A DNA stretch of 64,000 nt from Acridotheres tristis (taxonomy: Eukaryota; Chordata; Aves; Passeriformes; Sturnidae). The notes under the pieces were generated by a model. It saw only the letters and a list, made by a program, of their open reading frames with translations. It made no database searches and had not been told where the DNA came from. Shown here in pieces: positions 36,809 to 48,600 of the stretch. The translations under genes and the position numbers were made by a program. The stretch covers positions 33,225,029 through 33,289,028 of the forward strand of contig CM072894.1 of NCBI GenBank assembly GCA_037013685.1, in the 5' to 3' direction. Numbering within the stretch: position 1 is the first letter of the stretch; each line of letters begins with the position of its first letter.

Positions 36809-38206
36809 CTGCAAAATATAAGGATATAATTTTTGTTTGCCCCCATTTTTTCCATTTAATAATTTAACTTCTGAGATTGAAATTGTCAGTATGTTTAGAA
36901 CTACAAAGCCTTGCAAAGTTGTATATAATTACTGTACTTTTGTAATCAGGTCATTCACACTAATGAAGGTTTTGTCCTTACTGCACATACCTTCCAAAGC
37001 AGGTCTGTTTTTCTTTTTCCTATTTTTAAACAAAAGACAGATTTAATACTTTACCTAAACAGACTAATTAGTTGGTTAGATGTTTGTAGGCTGACTGCTG
37101 AAGGAATAAGTAGATTGCATTTCATTAATCAAAATCAGCTTTAAAACCCTATTACTCATAAAACATTTACATTTTACAAATCAGCTGACACATTCCCAGA
37201 CTATCCATTAGAGATTTGCTTGTGCTTATCTAGGATTCTACTCCTTCCTGAGGTTGCTGTGTCTCTAATGAGAACAATGTATTCCAGTGACCTCTACAAT
37301 GGAAAAAATGCTGCCCTTGTTTAGACACCAATTTTTCCCCTCTACTTTACTTGGTGAACATGAAAGTGGTTAGTGCACTATTATACCATGCATAATTTAA
37401 TGTTATATTTATTATTCTTCTGTTCTGCTTATATGGACGTGGGGTTGAAAACTTCAAAATTTATGTACTGAACTCTAAATTAACACTAGGAAAAAAAAAA
37501 CAACATCAAAAACAAACCATAGCACAGGCATATGAAGTAAGTGGAGATTGTCTTTGAGGAGTGGTTATGGACTAATATATATGGAACTTTGCAAACATGG
37601 GAAAAAAATAGTCAAGGGACATAAACAGAAGGTTTTTTTATTAATTGAACTGTAACACCAAACATTTCCAAATAGCAAAGGTGGAAAAGGCACGACTTAA
37701 AATGGCAGAACAGTTCAAATGCAGTCAAAGAAGTGTCAACTGGATTTCCTCTTTGCTTACTAACAGCAGTGCAGTGCTCTGCCTCAGACTTCCCAGGAGC
37801 CATTTCCCAAATTGCTCGATCTTTCTAAATCTCTGAAATGAGAATAATAACAATTCTTATCTCTTGCTCTAAAATGCTGTGAAGGTCTCTTGTCAGGTGT
37901 TTCTACAAAGACTTCCACAGTGACTCTGAGCTCAATTGAAGTCTCTGGGCACTGTTGAAATTTAAATAAAATTATTACTGGTGACTATTACCAATGATCA
38001 CCATCTTGCAAAATTTAACCATCAGCTACCATTCGAATGGTTGGTCTGAACATGGCAATTGTAATCTGCCCTATTCCAGAAGTGATTTCCATCTATAATT
38101 TATGTGGCTATAAAATTTAAATTGTTCAGCCTCTCTTCCTCTGAGTTTGTGATTCACCTGATCGAACAGATACAGAGAAGGGATGCTGCTTCACTCACAT
38201 AATGGA
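36809..38206. other. noncoding stretch (probable intron)
   Basis: About 1.4 kb without a gene signal. If the EF-hand exon is active this is its upstream intron. A weak MIR-like segment at 37775-37890 is listed separately. Confidence 0.5.
37775..37890 (+). mobile_element. possible MIR-type SINE relic
   Basis: The segment with TTTCTAAATCTCTGAAATGA, GAATAATAACAATTCTTATC and then TGCTGTGAAGGTCTC follows the order of the MIR 3' half (a CTCTGTAAAATGAGGATAATAA-like block, then a TATCTCATAGGGTTGCTGTGAGG-like block). A piece of the consensus appears deleted in the middle. The match is short and degenerate. Confidence 0.35.
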
Positions 38207-38552
38207 CTTCCTTCCTTCCTTCCTTCCTTCCTTCCTTCCTTCCTTCCTTCCTTCCTTCCTTCCTTCCTTCCTTCCTTCCTTCCTTCCTTCCTTCCTTCCT
38301 TCCTTCCTTCCTTCCTTCCTTCCTTCCTTCCTTCCTTCCTTCCTTCCTTCCTTCCTTCCTTCCTTCCTTCCTTCCTTCCTTCCTTCCTTCCTTCCTTCCT
38401 TCCTTCCTTCCTTCCTTCCTTCCTTCCTTCCTCCCTCCCTCCCTCCCTCCCTTCCTTCCTTCCTTCCTTCCTTCCTTCCTTCCTTCCTTCCTTCCTTCCT
38501 TCCTTCCTTCCTTCCTTCCTTCTTTTCTTCCTTTCCTTTTTTCCTTCCTTCC
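38207..38552. repeat. (CTTC)n / (GGAA)n microsatellite
   Basis: A very long tetranucleotide array. 38207-38430 is pure CTTC repeat (about 56 units), 38431-38451 is a CCCT variant block of about five units, then pure CTTC to about 38521, then a decayed CTTT/CCTTTT tail to 38552. On the minus strand it reads GGAA/GAAG. All frames are open, giving artificial reading frames of about 130 to 160 codons on both strands; none is a gene. The array is a polypurine-polypyrimidine tract, prone to slippage and triplex DNA, and its assembled length may not be exact. Confidence 0.99.
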
Positions 38553-40147
38553 AGGGCACAGTTCTACAAGGATTTGATCCCACTCCTGAGGAGCTCTGCT
38601 GCTGCTTTCAAAGGGTGAAGGGGGAAGCAGCGTGGGCTTCATCCACAATAGCAGAGGCCAGAATCAGCAGATGAATGTGATATCCAACTGCTACCTGATA
38701 TATGCAGTTTCTCCCTCAAAGCCAAGCAAACCCTGAATTCATTACAATATCATGAGCTTTAAATAAATTAACACCCAGCTTGTGTCAGGACTCTGTGCGT
38801 GCTGAGCAATTTGCATTCCGTGCTTCCACGGATGTTTCTTCTCCTTTGCAACTCTCCTGTTGGCAGAAATCAAATAAGTTCACCACAGATTGCACCTAAT
38901 TCTAATTCTTTACATCTTTTTCCTTGAACTGTACTTAAAACCAATATGAGAATTGCAAATGGAAGTTTTAATAAAAGTTTATATTAGGGCAGAAATTAAA
39001 TTAAGCAAGTGTGGCAGAACACCTGTCAGACTGGGATGAACTTGGCCATCCTGATGGCCTGGGTTAATGATCAGTGCCCCTCCCCAGGCAGGCTGGGTCA
39101 TGCTCTGAGAATCACAAGGAGTTTGTGACTCTCCAGCTGCATGGAAACCACAGAAATTCAGCTCAGGGATGAATGCTGGAGCACCAATGCCACTGCAGAT
39201 GCTGGGACCATTCCTGCAGCACAACTTAGTGCAACCTCAGTGTAAGAAGTACATCTCCCTCTTTCAACCAGCAGTATTTCCTCACAAAGCAGCCCTTGAA
39301 TACTCCAGATGTGAATTAGAATTTACTAGAATTCCAGATTAGAATTAGAATACATCTTGCTGCAGAATTTTTGTATTTATTATACTCAAGATTTTCCCTC
39401 TTCAAATGTTTTTTACTTGCTGCACTAACACAGTGCAGTCTTGAGAGGAAGGAAAAAAAAAAAACATGAAGGGATTTTTAACCTTCAGGTACCTCTATAT
39501 ATCCCATGTTTCACACATGCACAGGCATCTTGATCCTGTCTCCCTCTGTTTCTTACAAAGAGAACTTGACAGCTCCTATGAACATTTTGGACAATCTTAC
39601 TAAAGAAAATTACTTCTTCATTATGAAGAAATAAAAATAACAAAAGAATAAAATAAAGTTTAATCTTTCTGTTAATTTAAGACCTAGCCTGCATTTTTGC
39701 AATGAAATCTCAAAATATATAAACTCATTCTTTTTTAATTTTAAAACCATAGAACTCTCCTTGCAGACAACCAAATGACCAAATTACAAAATCATGAAGG
39801 GCAGTCTCAGTGTTCATCTGACATTTGGGACACCATGCCCAGGACTTTACTGATGAAAGAACCATAAAGAGATCGATCTCCAAAAAGAAAGAGATGTTCC
39901 CAGTTACTCATAATTTTAGGGATACAAAAATACAGTTTTTATCCCTAAAAACTACACATGCCTTCCTTGCATGTTAAAATAACAAAGGTAATTATTATGA
40001 GGACTTGTTTCACAGCCAGTCTCAATTTCTTATTGCATCACAATCCCTGTGGGGTGTGTACTCCTCCTGCCCCTCCACCTCCCACCTGTCAGTGGTAAAT
40101 TCAGAAAGGAAGGTGCTTTTTTATGTCCTGCCCCCATCCTTCAGCAG
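38553..40147. other. noncoding stretch
   Basis: About 1.6 kb with no recognisable gene. Local repeats of ATTAGAAT occur at 39312-39353 and a 12-base A run near 39452. Confidence 0.55.
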
Positions 40148-40235
40148 TTACAGAACCACGAGATAATTTGAGTTGGAAGGTAACCACAAGGATTTTGGAG
40201 TCCAACTCCTAAATAGTCACAGAACAATCTCAATT
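40148..40235 (-). mobile_element. CR1 LINE, terminal 3' fragment
   Basis: A short antisense CR1 relic. ACAGAACCACGAGATAATTT and GAGTTGGAAGGTAACCACAA followed by GGAGTCCAACTCCT match the reverse complement of the CR1 3' end (terminal repeat, then the TTGGAA...CC...GTCCAAC block). The right end is diverged, so its limit is approximate. Confidence 0.75.
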
Positions 40236-42526
40236 TTTTGGAAAAACACTGCTACATTTCTCCCATGGCACTAAAATGCCTCCTTGATCATTAAGTCTTG
40301 AGGTTCTGGAGAAACATTTTCTGATTTATCTTAGTTTGAATTTAATTGAATTCAGTTATTTATAAACTCTGTTACCTTCTACCCTACTTGCACTACTGTA
40401 CCATGGTCTGTTGATTAAAGATCCATCTATTGCATAGCAAGGTCATCTCACCCATGAAAGCTGTTTATGTATGGGATGCAAGCTCAGGGCATATTGATCC
40501 ATAGGATGAAAAGAGATCATAGGGCAAAATGCCCTGACTATTTTTAGTTGGGTTAATTTTTTTCCCCGCTATCAGATAAAAGGAGATGACTGCCTTAATG
40601 CATTGTGCTGGCTCCCTTGCTTTTCAAAGGAAAAGCCATATATGCCTGTATGTGCTGCAGCTTCCCTGCCACTTTTATTCTACTTCAGTTTGCATTAATG
40701 ACACCAAGAGAGGATGTGAGTGCTGGCCATCAGGTCTGATTGATAACCCACACTCAGGAGCTCAGTGCAGCTCTGTGGTGAAACAACAGCAAGCATTTCT
40801 AGCCCCCAACACATTCAGTCCTGGACGGTCAGGGATGGCTTGGCTCATGATGTTTAAATTGTGTCTAAAAACAGTTTGCAGAAGCTACTCAACCATAGGG
40901 TGAAGCCATCTAATAGAAAAAAAAATATTTAGAAAAATAAGCTTCAGTTGTCCCATTTACCTTCTGTTTGCAAATTAAAAAACACTTCAATTTATTTGCT
41001 GAAGCATTTCCATAAAATATTAAAGGAACCACTGGCATCAATTTTTCTCCTATTGCATAAAAAATTTTGCAACTTTATACAACTCCAGTTAGAAAGCTTT
41101 TATTGCATTTATTTCCATAAGATAAAATCAGAATCTGCTCTCTTTTACAAATCTGATTGCTTTTGCCTTCTGGTCTGCTTTATCTCTTTAATGTTTATTC
41201 TTCCAGTCAGCACTTTGCAGTGTGATTGCTTCAGCTTTTTTTCCCCATTAGACAAAACTTTTTCCCAAGTCACAAGCTCTGAGCTGGGCTTGGCTCTAGT
41301 ACCAGCTCTCAGCTGCATCTACAGGGCTGTGCTGCCTCCTGCTCACAAAGAATCTATTTCTGAAATACCTCATCATATGTAGCATTTATTACCACTTTTC
41401 TCTCTCATGTCTGGACATCCCTTAGTTTAAATGGGCAACAGAGAGAGCAATTCCAGCCATGTTCAGAGCAGGAATGCAAGGGCTCTGCAGGTCCTGTGTG
41501 CCAGGACAAAAGATGCTGGGTTTGGGAAAGTGGGATTTAAGAAAAGGATTGTCAGATACAGAGTGACTGAATGCTTTGGATAAGGAATACCATCCACACC
41601 ATCATCTCCTATTTTTCTAACTCCAGCTACCTGCCTGCTTGGGGTTCAGGCTTTGCTTCCTCAAGGCCTCTCCTGCTTCTTATGAAGCCGCCAGCTGACA
41701 TGGGCCAAAAACTAGCCTGAAAAAAACAATCCTTAGGAGCAGCTCTGCCATGAATCAGTCAAGAGGAAGAGACACAGAGAAACTTCCACATGGAGGAACG
41801 CAGAGAGATTGTCATGTCAGCCCTGGGGCTGACTTGTTTCCAGGCTTTCAGGCAGGTAATACTGAAGAAGCTTGTACTAGATATTGTTTTATACTCTGCA
41901 GAAAACCCAGCAGAGGTTTAGAATTCCTTTGAGCACGTCGGTTTAGAGAAGCAGTAAATACTGCTTGAACCTGCACAAAGAAAAGAAGTAAAAGAGAAAT
42001 TACTTATTAACAATTCTAAATACCTCAGTATTTCAGTCTGGGAAAGGGTAATATGGAGCTGAAGATGACACTGCCTTCCTACTAGAGGATGCTTGCAAAT
42101 GCTTACAAATGGAAAAAGGAAAACCCCACAACTTTCCCATAACCTGACCCCATCTAGAGGCCTGAGCACAGGAAAAGACTGAAATTGTGTTCAGCACAAT
42201 TTCATACATGAAATATATGCACATTTTCTGGTCTGAACGATGTGAAGCAGAATTCCTCTTCTTATTTGTCCTGAACTTTATCTGCTGCAGTTATTTAGGA
42301 AAAGTCTTTTAAGGATGAAAGGTTAATTATCTTTTCTGCTATTAGCCCCAGTTATATTATAAAAGTTCTTGAGATGTTAAGAATTAAACCATCTGTGCTT
42401 TTCAGGCTCATGGCAACCTCCTGCTTTCTCTGCTTGGGAGGGAGGATTTGGGAATTGCTTCATAAAATTTGTAGGAAAAAGGATGGAGATGGATGAAGTG
42501 GCTGGTGCCCACTCAGCAGACACAGA
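40236..42526. other. noncoding stretch
   Basis: About 2.3 kb with no recognisable gene. The plus-strand frame of 144 codons at 40948-41382 is rich in F, L, S and C, typical of chance frames in T-rich DNA. Confidence 0.55.
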
Positions 42527-42605
42527 GTGGACTGGTGGACTCGATGGACATCAGACAGGTTCCCAAGTTGTAAGAATTCAGTGAGAATTCTGTGATCCTG
42601 TTAAA
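42527..42605 (+). mobile_element. CR1 LINE, decayed 3' end
   Basis: GGACTGGTGGACTCGATGGA, then CAGGTTCCCAAGTTGTAAGA and the end ATTCTGTGATCCTG match the sense CR1 3' end (GGACTAGATGA-like block, TCCCTTCCAACC-like block, ATTCTGTGATTCTG terminal repeat), with many changes. Confidence 0.55.
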
Positions 42606-45600
42606 AAAAGTCCTCTAGGAAGGAGCCAAGACAAAAGTAAAGAATAAGAAACCTTCTGTCATGCTGCAACTCTCTGAAACTACAAGACAAGAGACACTAT
42701 AGAAGAGCTCACTTTGTTTTGTGAGTAAAAAAATACCTGACATTAAACAGCTGAGCATCCACAAAGGGAAAGTCAAAGAGCATTTCAAATGCTCTGCTAA
42801 GTTATGTACAGCAGAGCCGTCTGCATTCATTACAGACTACCTTTTCCCATGCATCTGCTTTAGTTATTAGTATAATGAATCTCTAATTTATTAAAAACCC
42901 CCCACAGAACAATCCAAGCACATGGCTCCCTTTGCATTTGCAGTGTGAAACTCATGTAGCCCGTGTATGTTCAGTATCAAAGCTCTCTCTGCTCTGTGAA
43001 TGTATCTCAGAAATCATCCTTTGCATCACACAGCCAGTGATCCTGATGCAGAAGAAACACTGTCTCTGAAGGATGTTTTCATTTGTTTCCGTTTTCCCCT
43101 TTGTGTTTGTTAGAGCTGCTGCTTCCAGATGGAACACATCGAGTCGTGTTTGACTTTCTGTGAGCTCCACTTTGAAGCTCCCATTCATGCAACAACCTTA
43201 GAGAGGGGAAAAAATCACTTTGACAAGATTATGCATACGCAAATTGAAACAAATACAGGAACATGGTGAATTGTACCCTGACAGCCCACGACTCTGCCAG
43301 AATCAAATGTACATATATCCTGTTGTTCAGAAAAGCTCCATTAACATTATTCTCTGTATTTCTGCCTTCCAGCCCAATTTTGAGCCAGAAGGGATGGAAT
43401 GATTGCATAAGTCTTACTGCACAGTGTTTTAGTGTGCAGCTGGATTAGGCTGCAGCACCTTTAGGAGGCAGCTGAATTCAATACCAGAGGCAGAGAGGGG
43501 TCCAGAACTTGTGTAGGAAGTTGGGGTGAGCCATGGAAATGCTCTGAGCTACACTTTGCTGGTCCTTCTTAGTGGGGAAGGCCCTCCTGTCAAGGTGAAT
43601 CTGGGTGAGGCTGCTCCCTGAGCAAAGGGCTGTCACCACTGGATGTGTTTATATGCACGTGATTTAGAAAAACACTCAAGGGATCAGCTTCTGAGCAATT
43701 TAGCCAAATTCCCCCAGCAAAAATCTGCAAAAATAGGAGCCTCTGATCTTTCAGATAATTGCAAAATGAAAAATAGATATGTTTTCTGCTGCAGATTGTG
43801 CCAGAACTTGCAATCTGTTCATAAGCAGCATAAAGTCATAGGATGGAAAGTTCTTCTGTTATTGTCTCTGCATTGCCCTCTTTCTGTCATAATATTTCTG
43901 AACCACTCTGAATTTACTAAATTCTAAATTCTTGCTCCTCTATTACCAGCTGTAAAAAGCTCAGCTTCATTATGGAACTGTAATTTCATTTAATTTTTTG
44001 AAACTTCAACATGATTTTCTTCACGTAGAATAAGAAAAGTTATTGAAAATGACAACATTTTAGTTAGGTTGAATGAGCTTATCTCAATCACTCTGCTAGG
44101 ATAATTTTTGTTGCCTAATATGAAAACCTACCTAGTTTCTGTCTAAGTGAAAAAAGAAGGAACATTTACTCTTAGTTTCACGTACAGATTTTAGGTAAAA
44201 CAACAAAACATTCTAGTTATGCTAAGATCTTTTCAAAGTTAATTTGTGTATGAGCTTCTGTATGGAACAGTATAAGCAGAAATAACCTTACGTATATTTC
44301 CTAGAAACTACTAAGAAAACCTGCAAGTGTTTTTGGAGAGAAAACAAATCTCCGTTGTTTTTAGGAAATAATTATTGTAATCTTACATTTCACGTAAGCC
44401 TGGGGCCAACCCAACTTGCTTTAGGGTGATAGTCTGGGTACACAGGGCACAGTGGCAAGGACAAAAGTGCCTCGATCTATCTTTTAGCCAGTTCTTTTGG
44501 CCAGGAGCCACAATTCAGGCTTGGTCTGCAGGATGCTTTTAAGGTCTTTTATGAATGCTCTATGCCACAGAGACACACAGACAGAGACAGCTCCTCTGTC
44601 ACAGCACAGGGTGTGGTATGGCCACAAAAATGACTGTGGTCTGTGTTTTGATTGAAACCTTGCCTTGAATCTTGAGCCTGCAGCAATATCAGGATTTGTT
44701 CATAAAAATAAAGATGAGCTGATTAACATGGACACCTCTCAGTGCCAGTAGAGTGATGTTTGTGGGAGAGAGCCTGCCAAGACCAGCGCTGCACGAGCAG
44801 CCTGTGAGCCTCTACATCTTCCTAAAATCCTGGTGCAGTGTTATTAAACACTCACCTTCCCCAGAGCAACCTGGCAGCTGAGGATATTTGTCAAAGGGGG
44901 ATCAGCTTCAGCCACCTCTCAAACTGGAAAACTTTCCCTGAGCTCTGCTGGGGACACCAAAGTTAATCCCTCAACTACTCGCAGTGGTGGCCACCTCACC
45001 TCCCCCTGATGGAACCCAAAACACAGGGAGACATTTTGGTAACTATCCCACCCAGTCATAGGGAGCTGACACCTAACGGAGAAGCAAAGCTTTAATGTGA
45101 TGTAGTGTAATGATGAATTCCTCTTTTATTATCCATCACTAACAACTAGTACAGGAAAATGGAATTTTGTTTCTTAAAACCACACTTTTCCCAGTATTTT
45201 CCCCCAAGACTTTTTATTAGAAGCTACATTTGCTCCTTCATTATCATCCCCACAGCACTGGGCTGGTAAAAAAAACCAGTTTTTTGGAACAACACACGTG
45301 CAACATCCTAACAATTCCCAGTGAATAAAGAGAAATGTTGAAAACAGGTTTAGTAAACAGGATATTCCCGAAAGTGTTATTGGTTGTTGGTTTAGTTTTA
45401 ACTTCCATTAGCAGCTCTTAAAAACTCCTGTGGCTTCATATGCAAAAACCCCACAAACAAAATACTAAAACATTTTGAGCTGGGAAAAAGTCAGACACAA
45501 GAGTCACATTCTGAAGTGCCAGACTTTCCCTTTCTCCATATTCACTTTGCTTATAGGAGAACATGAGTTTCAGGGTAAAAGGAAAGAGAATGAAAGGCTA

Positions 45601-46949
45601 AAAGTAGGCCGAGATGTACAAAGCAAGATACACCACTTCAGCCTAATGAAGCCAATTGAAAACTTGGAAACTGTCTTACAAAAAGGAATCAAATGAAGCC
45701 AAACTGTTGCTTTCAGACTCCCTGTGGTTGGCATGCCTTTCCCTGCCTCATCTCCCAGTGGTTTTTAAACTATCAGACCAGATAAGCACAGCTTCCCTGT
45801 CTTTAATATATCTTTATATTTTTTCTCCTGAAAGAGATAGACAATATATTGTGAGTAAGTAAAGTCCAGAATTTTAACTCCATTCGTCTGCTCTGGTTTT
45901 TGAACTAATGTATTTTGTGTGAGTATCATCTATGACTACGCTGGCAAATTGAGATAAATTACTCTCAGAGCCAACAGTAGAAGGGCTGGAACATTGGGCC
46001 TACTTTTTTCTGTATCTTGCATCCCTTCAGAGTTCACCTGAAAAAGCAGTAAGACTAAATTTAAGTGTATGCAACACATGAAGTTGTGTACAAGGCTGCT
46101 CTCCCGCAGACCTCCCAAACATCACCTGGTAGACACAAACCCTTCCATGTCCTCTGCAGTTATTTTGACTGCCTTATAAAAAACTGCTACATTGCAGGAA
46201 TGTAAATTTGGCCTCTCCAGTCCATTATGTTTTGAGTGTGGAATAGTTGCCAGCAGTCAGCATTGGCAAGCAATTAATATAAAGCACTGCGAGATTGGAG
46301 ATCCCATTACTCTTCCTTCATTAGCCTTAAAAACTTGCCTTTGACAAGTCTGTGGTTGGCAAAATCTGACTTTTAAGATCTTCTATAGCCTGCAATTTTA
46401 CCTTCTAGCATGTTGCAATCTCCAAGGTTCATATTGAAAGGACAGTCAGTAAAAAGGATGCATCAGTAACAAGGAGCATCCTAGGATGCTGAAAGAGTTA
46501 CAGAGCGAGTGTGGAGGGGCTCACACGCTGCATGGCAAGACCTGACACATGTAATTAGGACAGTCCTAGAATAATGTGATGGTAGGACATACAAACCTGA
46601 TATCTCAGAAGGATGGATGGCTCTGAAGAGAGTAGATGAAACCTTCAAAGGTAAAAACTTATATAAAGATGGCTCTACTATTATTTCCCACATATATTTT
46701 ATACATACATATATGTATATATATTCCCATACAGAGAATACAGTTTCACTTATGTGAATCCATCATTAGTGACATAAAAAAATATCTTGGAAAGAAAAGC
46801 AGAGAAGCACAGAGAACAAACGTACGTCCATTATTCATTCCTGTCCCAAGTAGTGGCTAGAACAGATAAAAGTAGTTAAAGATGCCAACATTTTATGCCA
46901 CATTCACCCCAAGCTTGTAATTCTGGGAGTCGTATATTTGCTATGTTCT

Positions 46950-47195
46950 TGTTAACCTCCTAGAATCAGTGTGTCATGATTAATTATTAATGAAAATTGG
47001 TTGAAATATGTCCTTGGGGGAGTACAAATACTCCACAAACTCCATTCCAATCAGCACATTTCTACTTTGAAGTACATGGTTATTTACGATAAGAATTTAT
47101 GGTATGATTTATAGGTCACTTTGCAAGTGGAAATATTAGATTTCATCGCTTTATTGTTATTAAATAATGAAGGCATAGGTTTCGACAGATAACAC
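46950..47195. promoter_or_regulatory. candidate conserved noncoding element
   Basis: High-complexity AT-rich DNA with homeodomain-like words (ATGATTAATTATTAATGAAA), TTTACGATAAGAATTTATGG, and TTTCATCGCTTTATTGTTAT (HOX/CDX and SOX-like). It contains isolated CpG (TTACGATAA, TTCGACAG), which often marks constrained noncoding sequence. Inference only. Confidence 0.25.
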
Positions 47196-48044
47196 AAGTG
47201 GCACTGTAGCAATGGTCAGTCGTTATTTTTGTGTCAATATTCATCATGTCTCAGAGAAAGGTGCTGCAGACCAACAAGGAAAACAGATGAATAACAGAGA
47301 GTTTAGAAATGGGCATTTATTCCCCAGTTGTTTATTTAAAGAAAGCTCTTTCCCAAAGGAAAGCATAACACTCAAAGATTTGCAAAGCAGAAGGATTCAA
47401 AGTCTTATTTATTTTTTTGAACCATCACGTAAAAGGCACTAAGGCTGCAAAGGCTGGCTCTGTGCACAGGAATGCAGAATAGAGTGTCAGGCAGAAAGAG
47501 TGAGGAGTGAGTAAAATGCTGATTATTTGACTGAAAACAGGGGTGATGCTGATGTGTGACCTTGAAATTATGTCCAGAAAGCTCAAATTGCTGAAGAAGC
47601 ATAGTCTGTGAATGTTATAGTGAGCCTTTGTGCTGCTTCAGAACAGTTATTGACATATAAGAGCATTTTTACATGCAAAATTACTCTCTCTTATTCTTCC
47701 TCAAAGATTTGATGAAAATCTGTGCTACTGCTTGAAACTTACCTGCATCCATCCTGCAACTTTCTGACTCCACAGCTGATTCTGTCCCATGTTTTTCTCT
47801 GCAATAATCTTTTGCCCATAAACATGGCTGCATTTTCTTTCTTAAATCATCTCAGCGATGATCAAGCAGCATCTATATTTACCAAGTGACAAAGTTCATC
47901 CTAATTCTTCACTACCTTTCCAAAAGATGATCCTGAGATGCTCTGCAAATTTTGCATACAGGTACCATCGGGGTCACTGCGATTCGGTGCCCATCGTGAG
48001 CAACTTGGCAGCCCCTGAGCTGGCACAGCAACACCATGGGACAC

Positions 48045-48083
48045 TGACAACAACAACAACCACGACAACAATGACAACAACAG
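48045..48083. repeat. (AAC)n simple repeat
   Basis: Imperfect ACA/AAC units, including CAACAACAACAACCACGACA and ACAATGACAACAACAGC. It yields threonine runs in one frame of a non-genuine open frame. Confidence 0.85.
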
Positions 48084-48404
48084 CCTGAGCACATTCCTGA
48101 TGGCTCTATGCAGGCAGAGTTATTTTTGGATTACCTCTGAGAATATGTTTGTATCATTATGTTCTCCTTTGAGGCACAGGTAGATTATGATCAAAGACTG
48201 TATCTGGCGATTTCTGCCTTTATCCAGATTTCCATTTCATCACTTATAATAGAGATGTCCATTTGTCCACAGTTGAACAGGGTTTTGTTGAATCACACTA
48301 AGGATGATCAAACCTAGTCTGTAGAGGAGTATTATGGATAATAGATCACTGCCTCCTTCCCCATCCCTGAAGAACTTGATGTTTGAGATAAGAGATTCTC
48401 CTCA

Positions 48405-48600
48405 TCTCAATAATACTTAGCACTGTACACACTCTGCTTCAAAGTGTTATACAGACATGAATTGTCACAAAGCCCCAGTGAGATAGCAAGGTATTATCTT
48501 CATGTAAAAGATTTAAGAAAAAAAAATATTCCAGACCTAGCGAGCTTTAGTGACATCTCATGATGGACAGAAACTCCGGGTCAGAGCTGGAATTAGATTG
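48405..48600 (-). mobile_element. ancient MIR-type SINE relic
   Basis: The plus strand shows the reverse complement of a MIR/CORE-SINE in the right order: AATAATACTTAGCACTGTAC (AGCAC block), TTCAAAGTGTTATACAGACAT (compare GCTTTACATACAT), TTGTCACAAAGCCCCAGTGA followed by GATAGCAAGGTATTATCTTC (compare CACAACAACCCTGTGAGGTA, then GGTATTATCCCC), ATGTAAAAGATTTAAG (compare TTTACAGATGAGG), then TTTAGTGACAT and GTCAGAGCTGGAATTAGA (compare GTGACTTGCC and GGCAGAGCTGGGATT). MIR-related SINEs amplified before or early in amniote evolution, so this copy is very old. Divergence is high but the colinearity over nearly 200 bases is convincing. Confidence 0.75.

Larger units (their letters stand above)
42606..48404. 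other. noncoding stretch, one candidate conserved block
   Basis: About 5.8 kb with no recognisable gene. It includes a motif-dense AT-rich block (46950-47195), a TA-rich tract near 46695-46730 and an AAC-rich simple repeat (48045-48083). Confidence 0.5.

Noticed and set aside
38154..38674. Open frames of 130 to 164 codons on both strands (KEGR or PSFL repeats)
   Set aside because: They are direct translations of the CTTC/GGAA microsatellite, open in every frame.
47743..47845. Perfect CAG|GTAAGT donor on the minus strand with an open frame upstream
   Set aside because: No acceptor with a pyrimidine tract precedes it, and several frames are open; kept only as a note.
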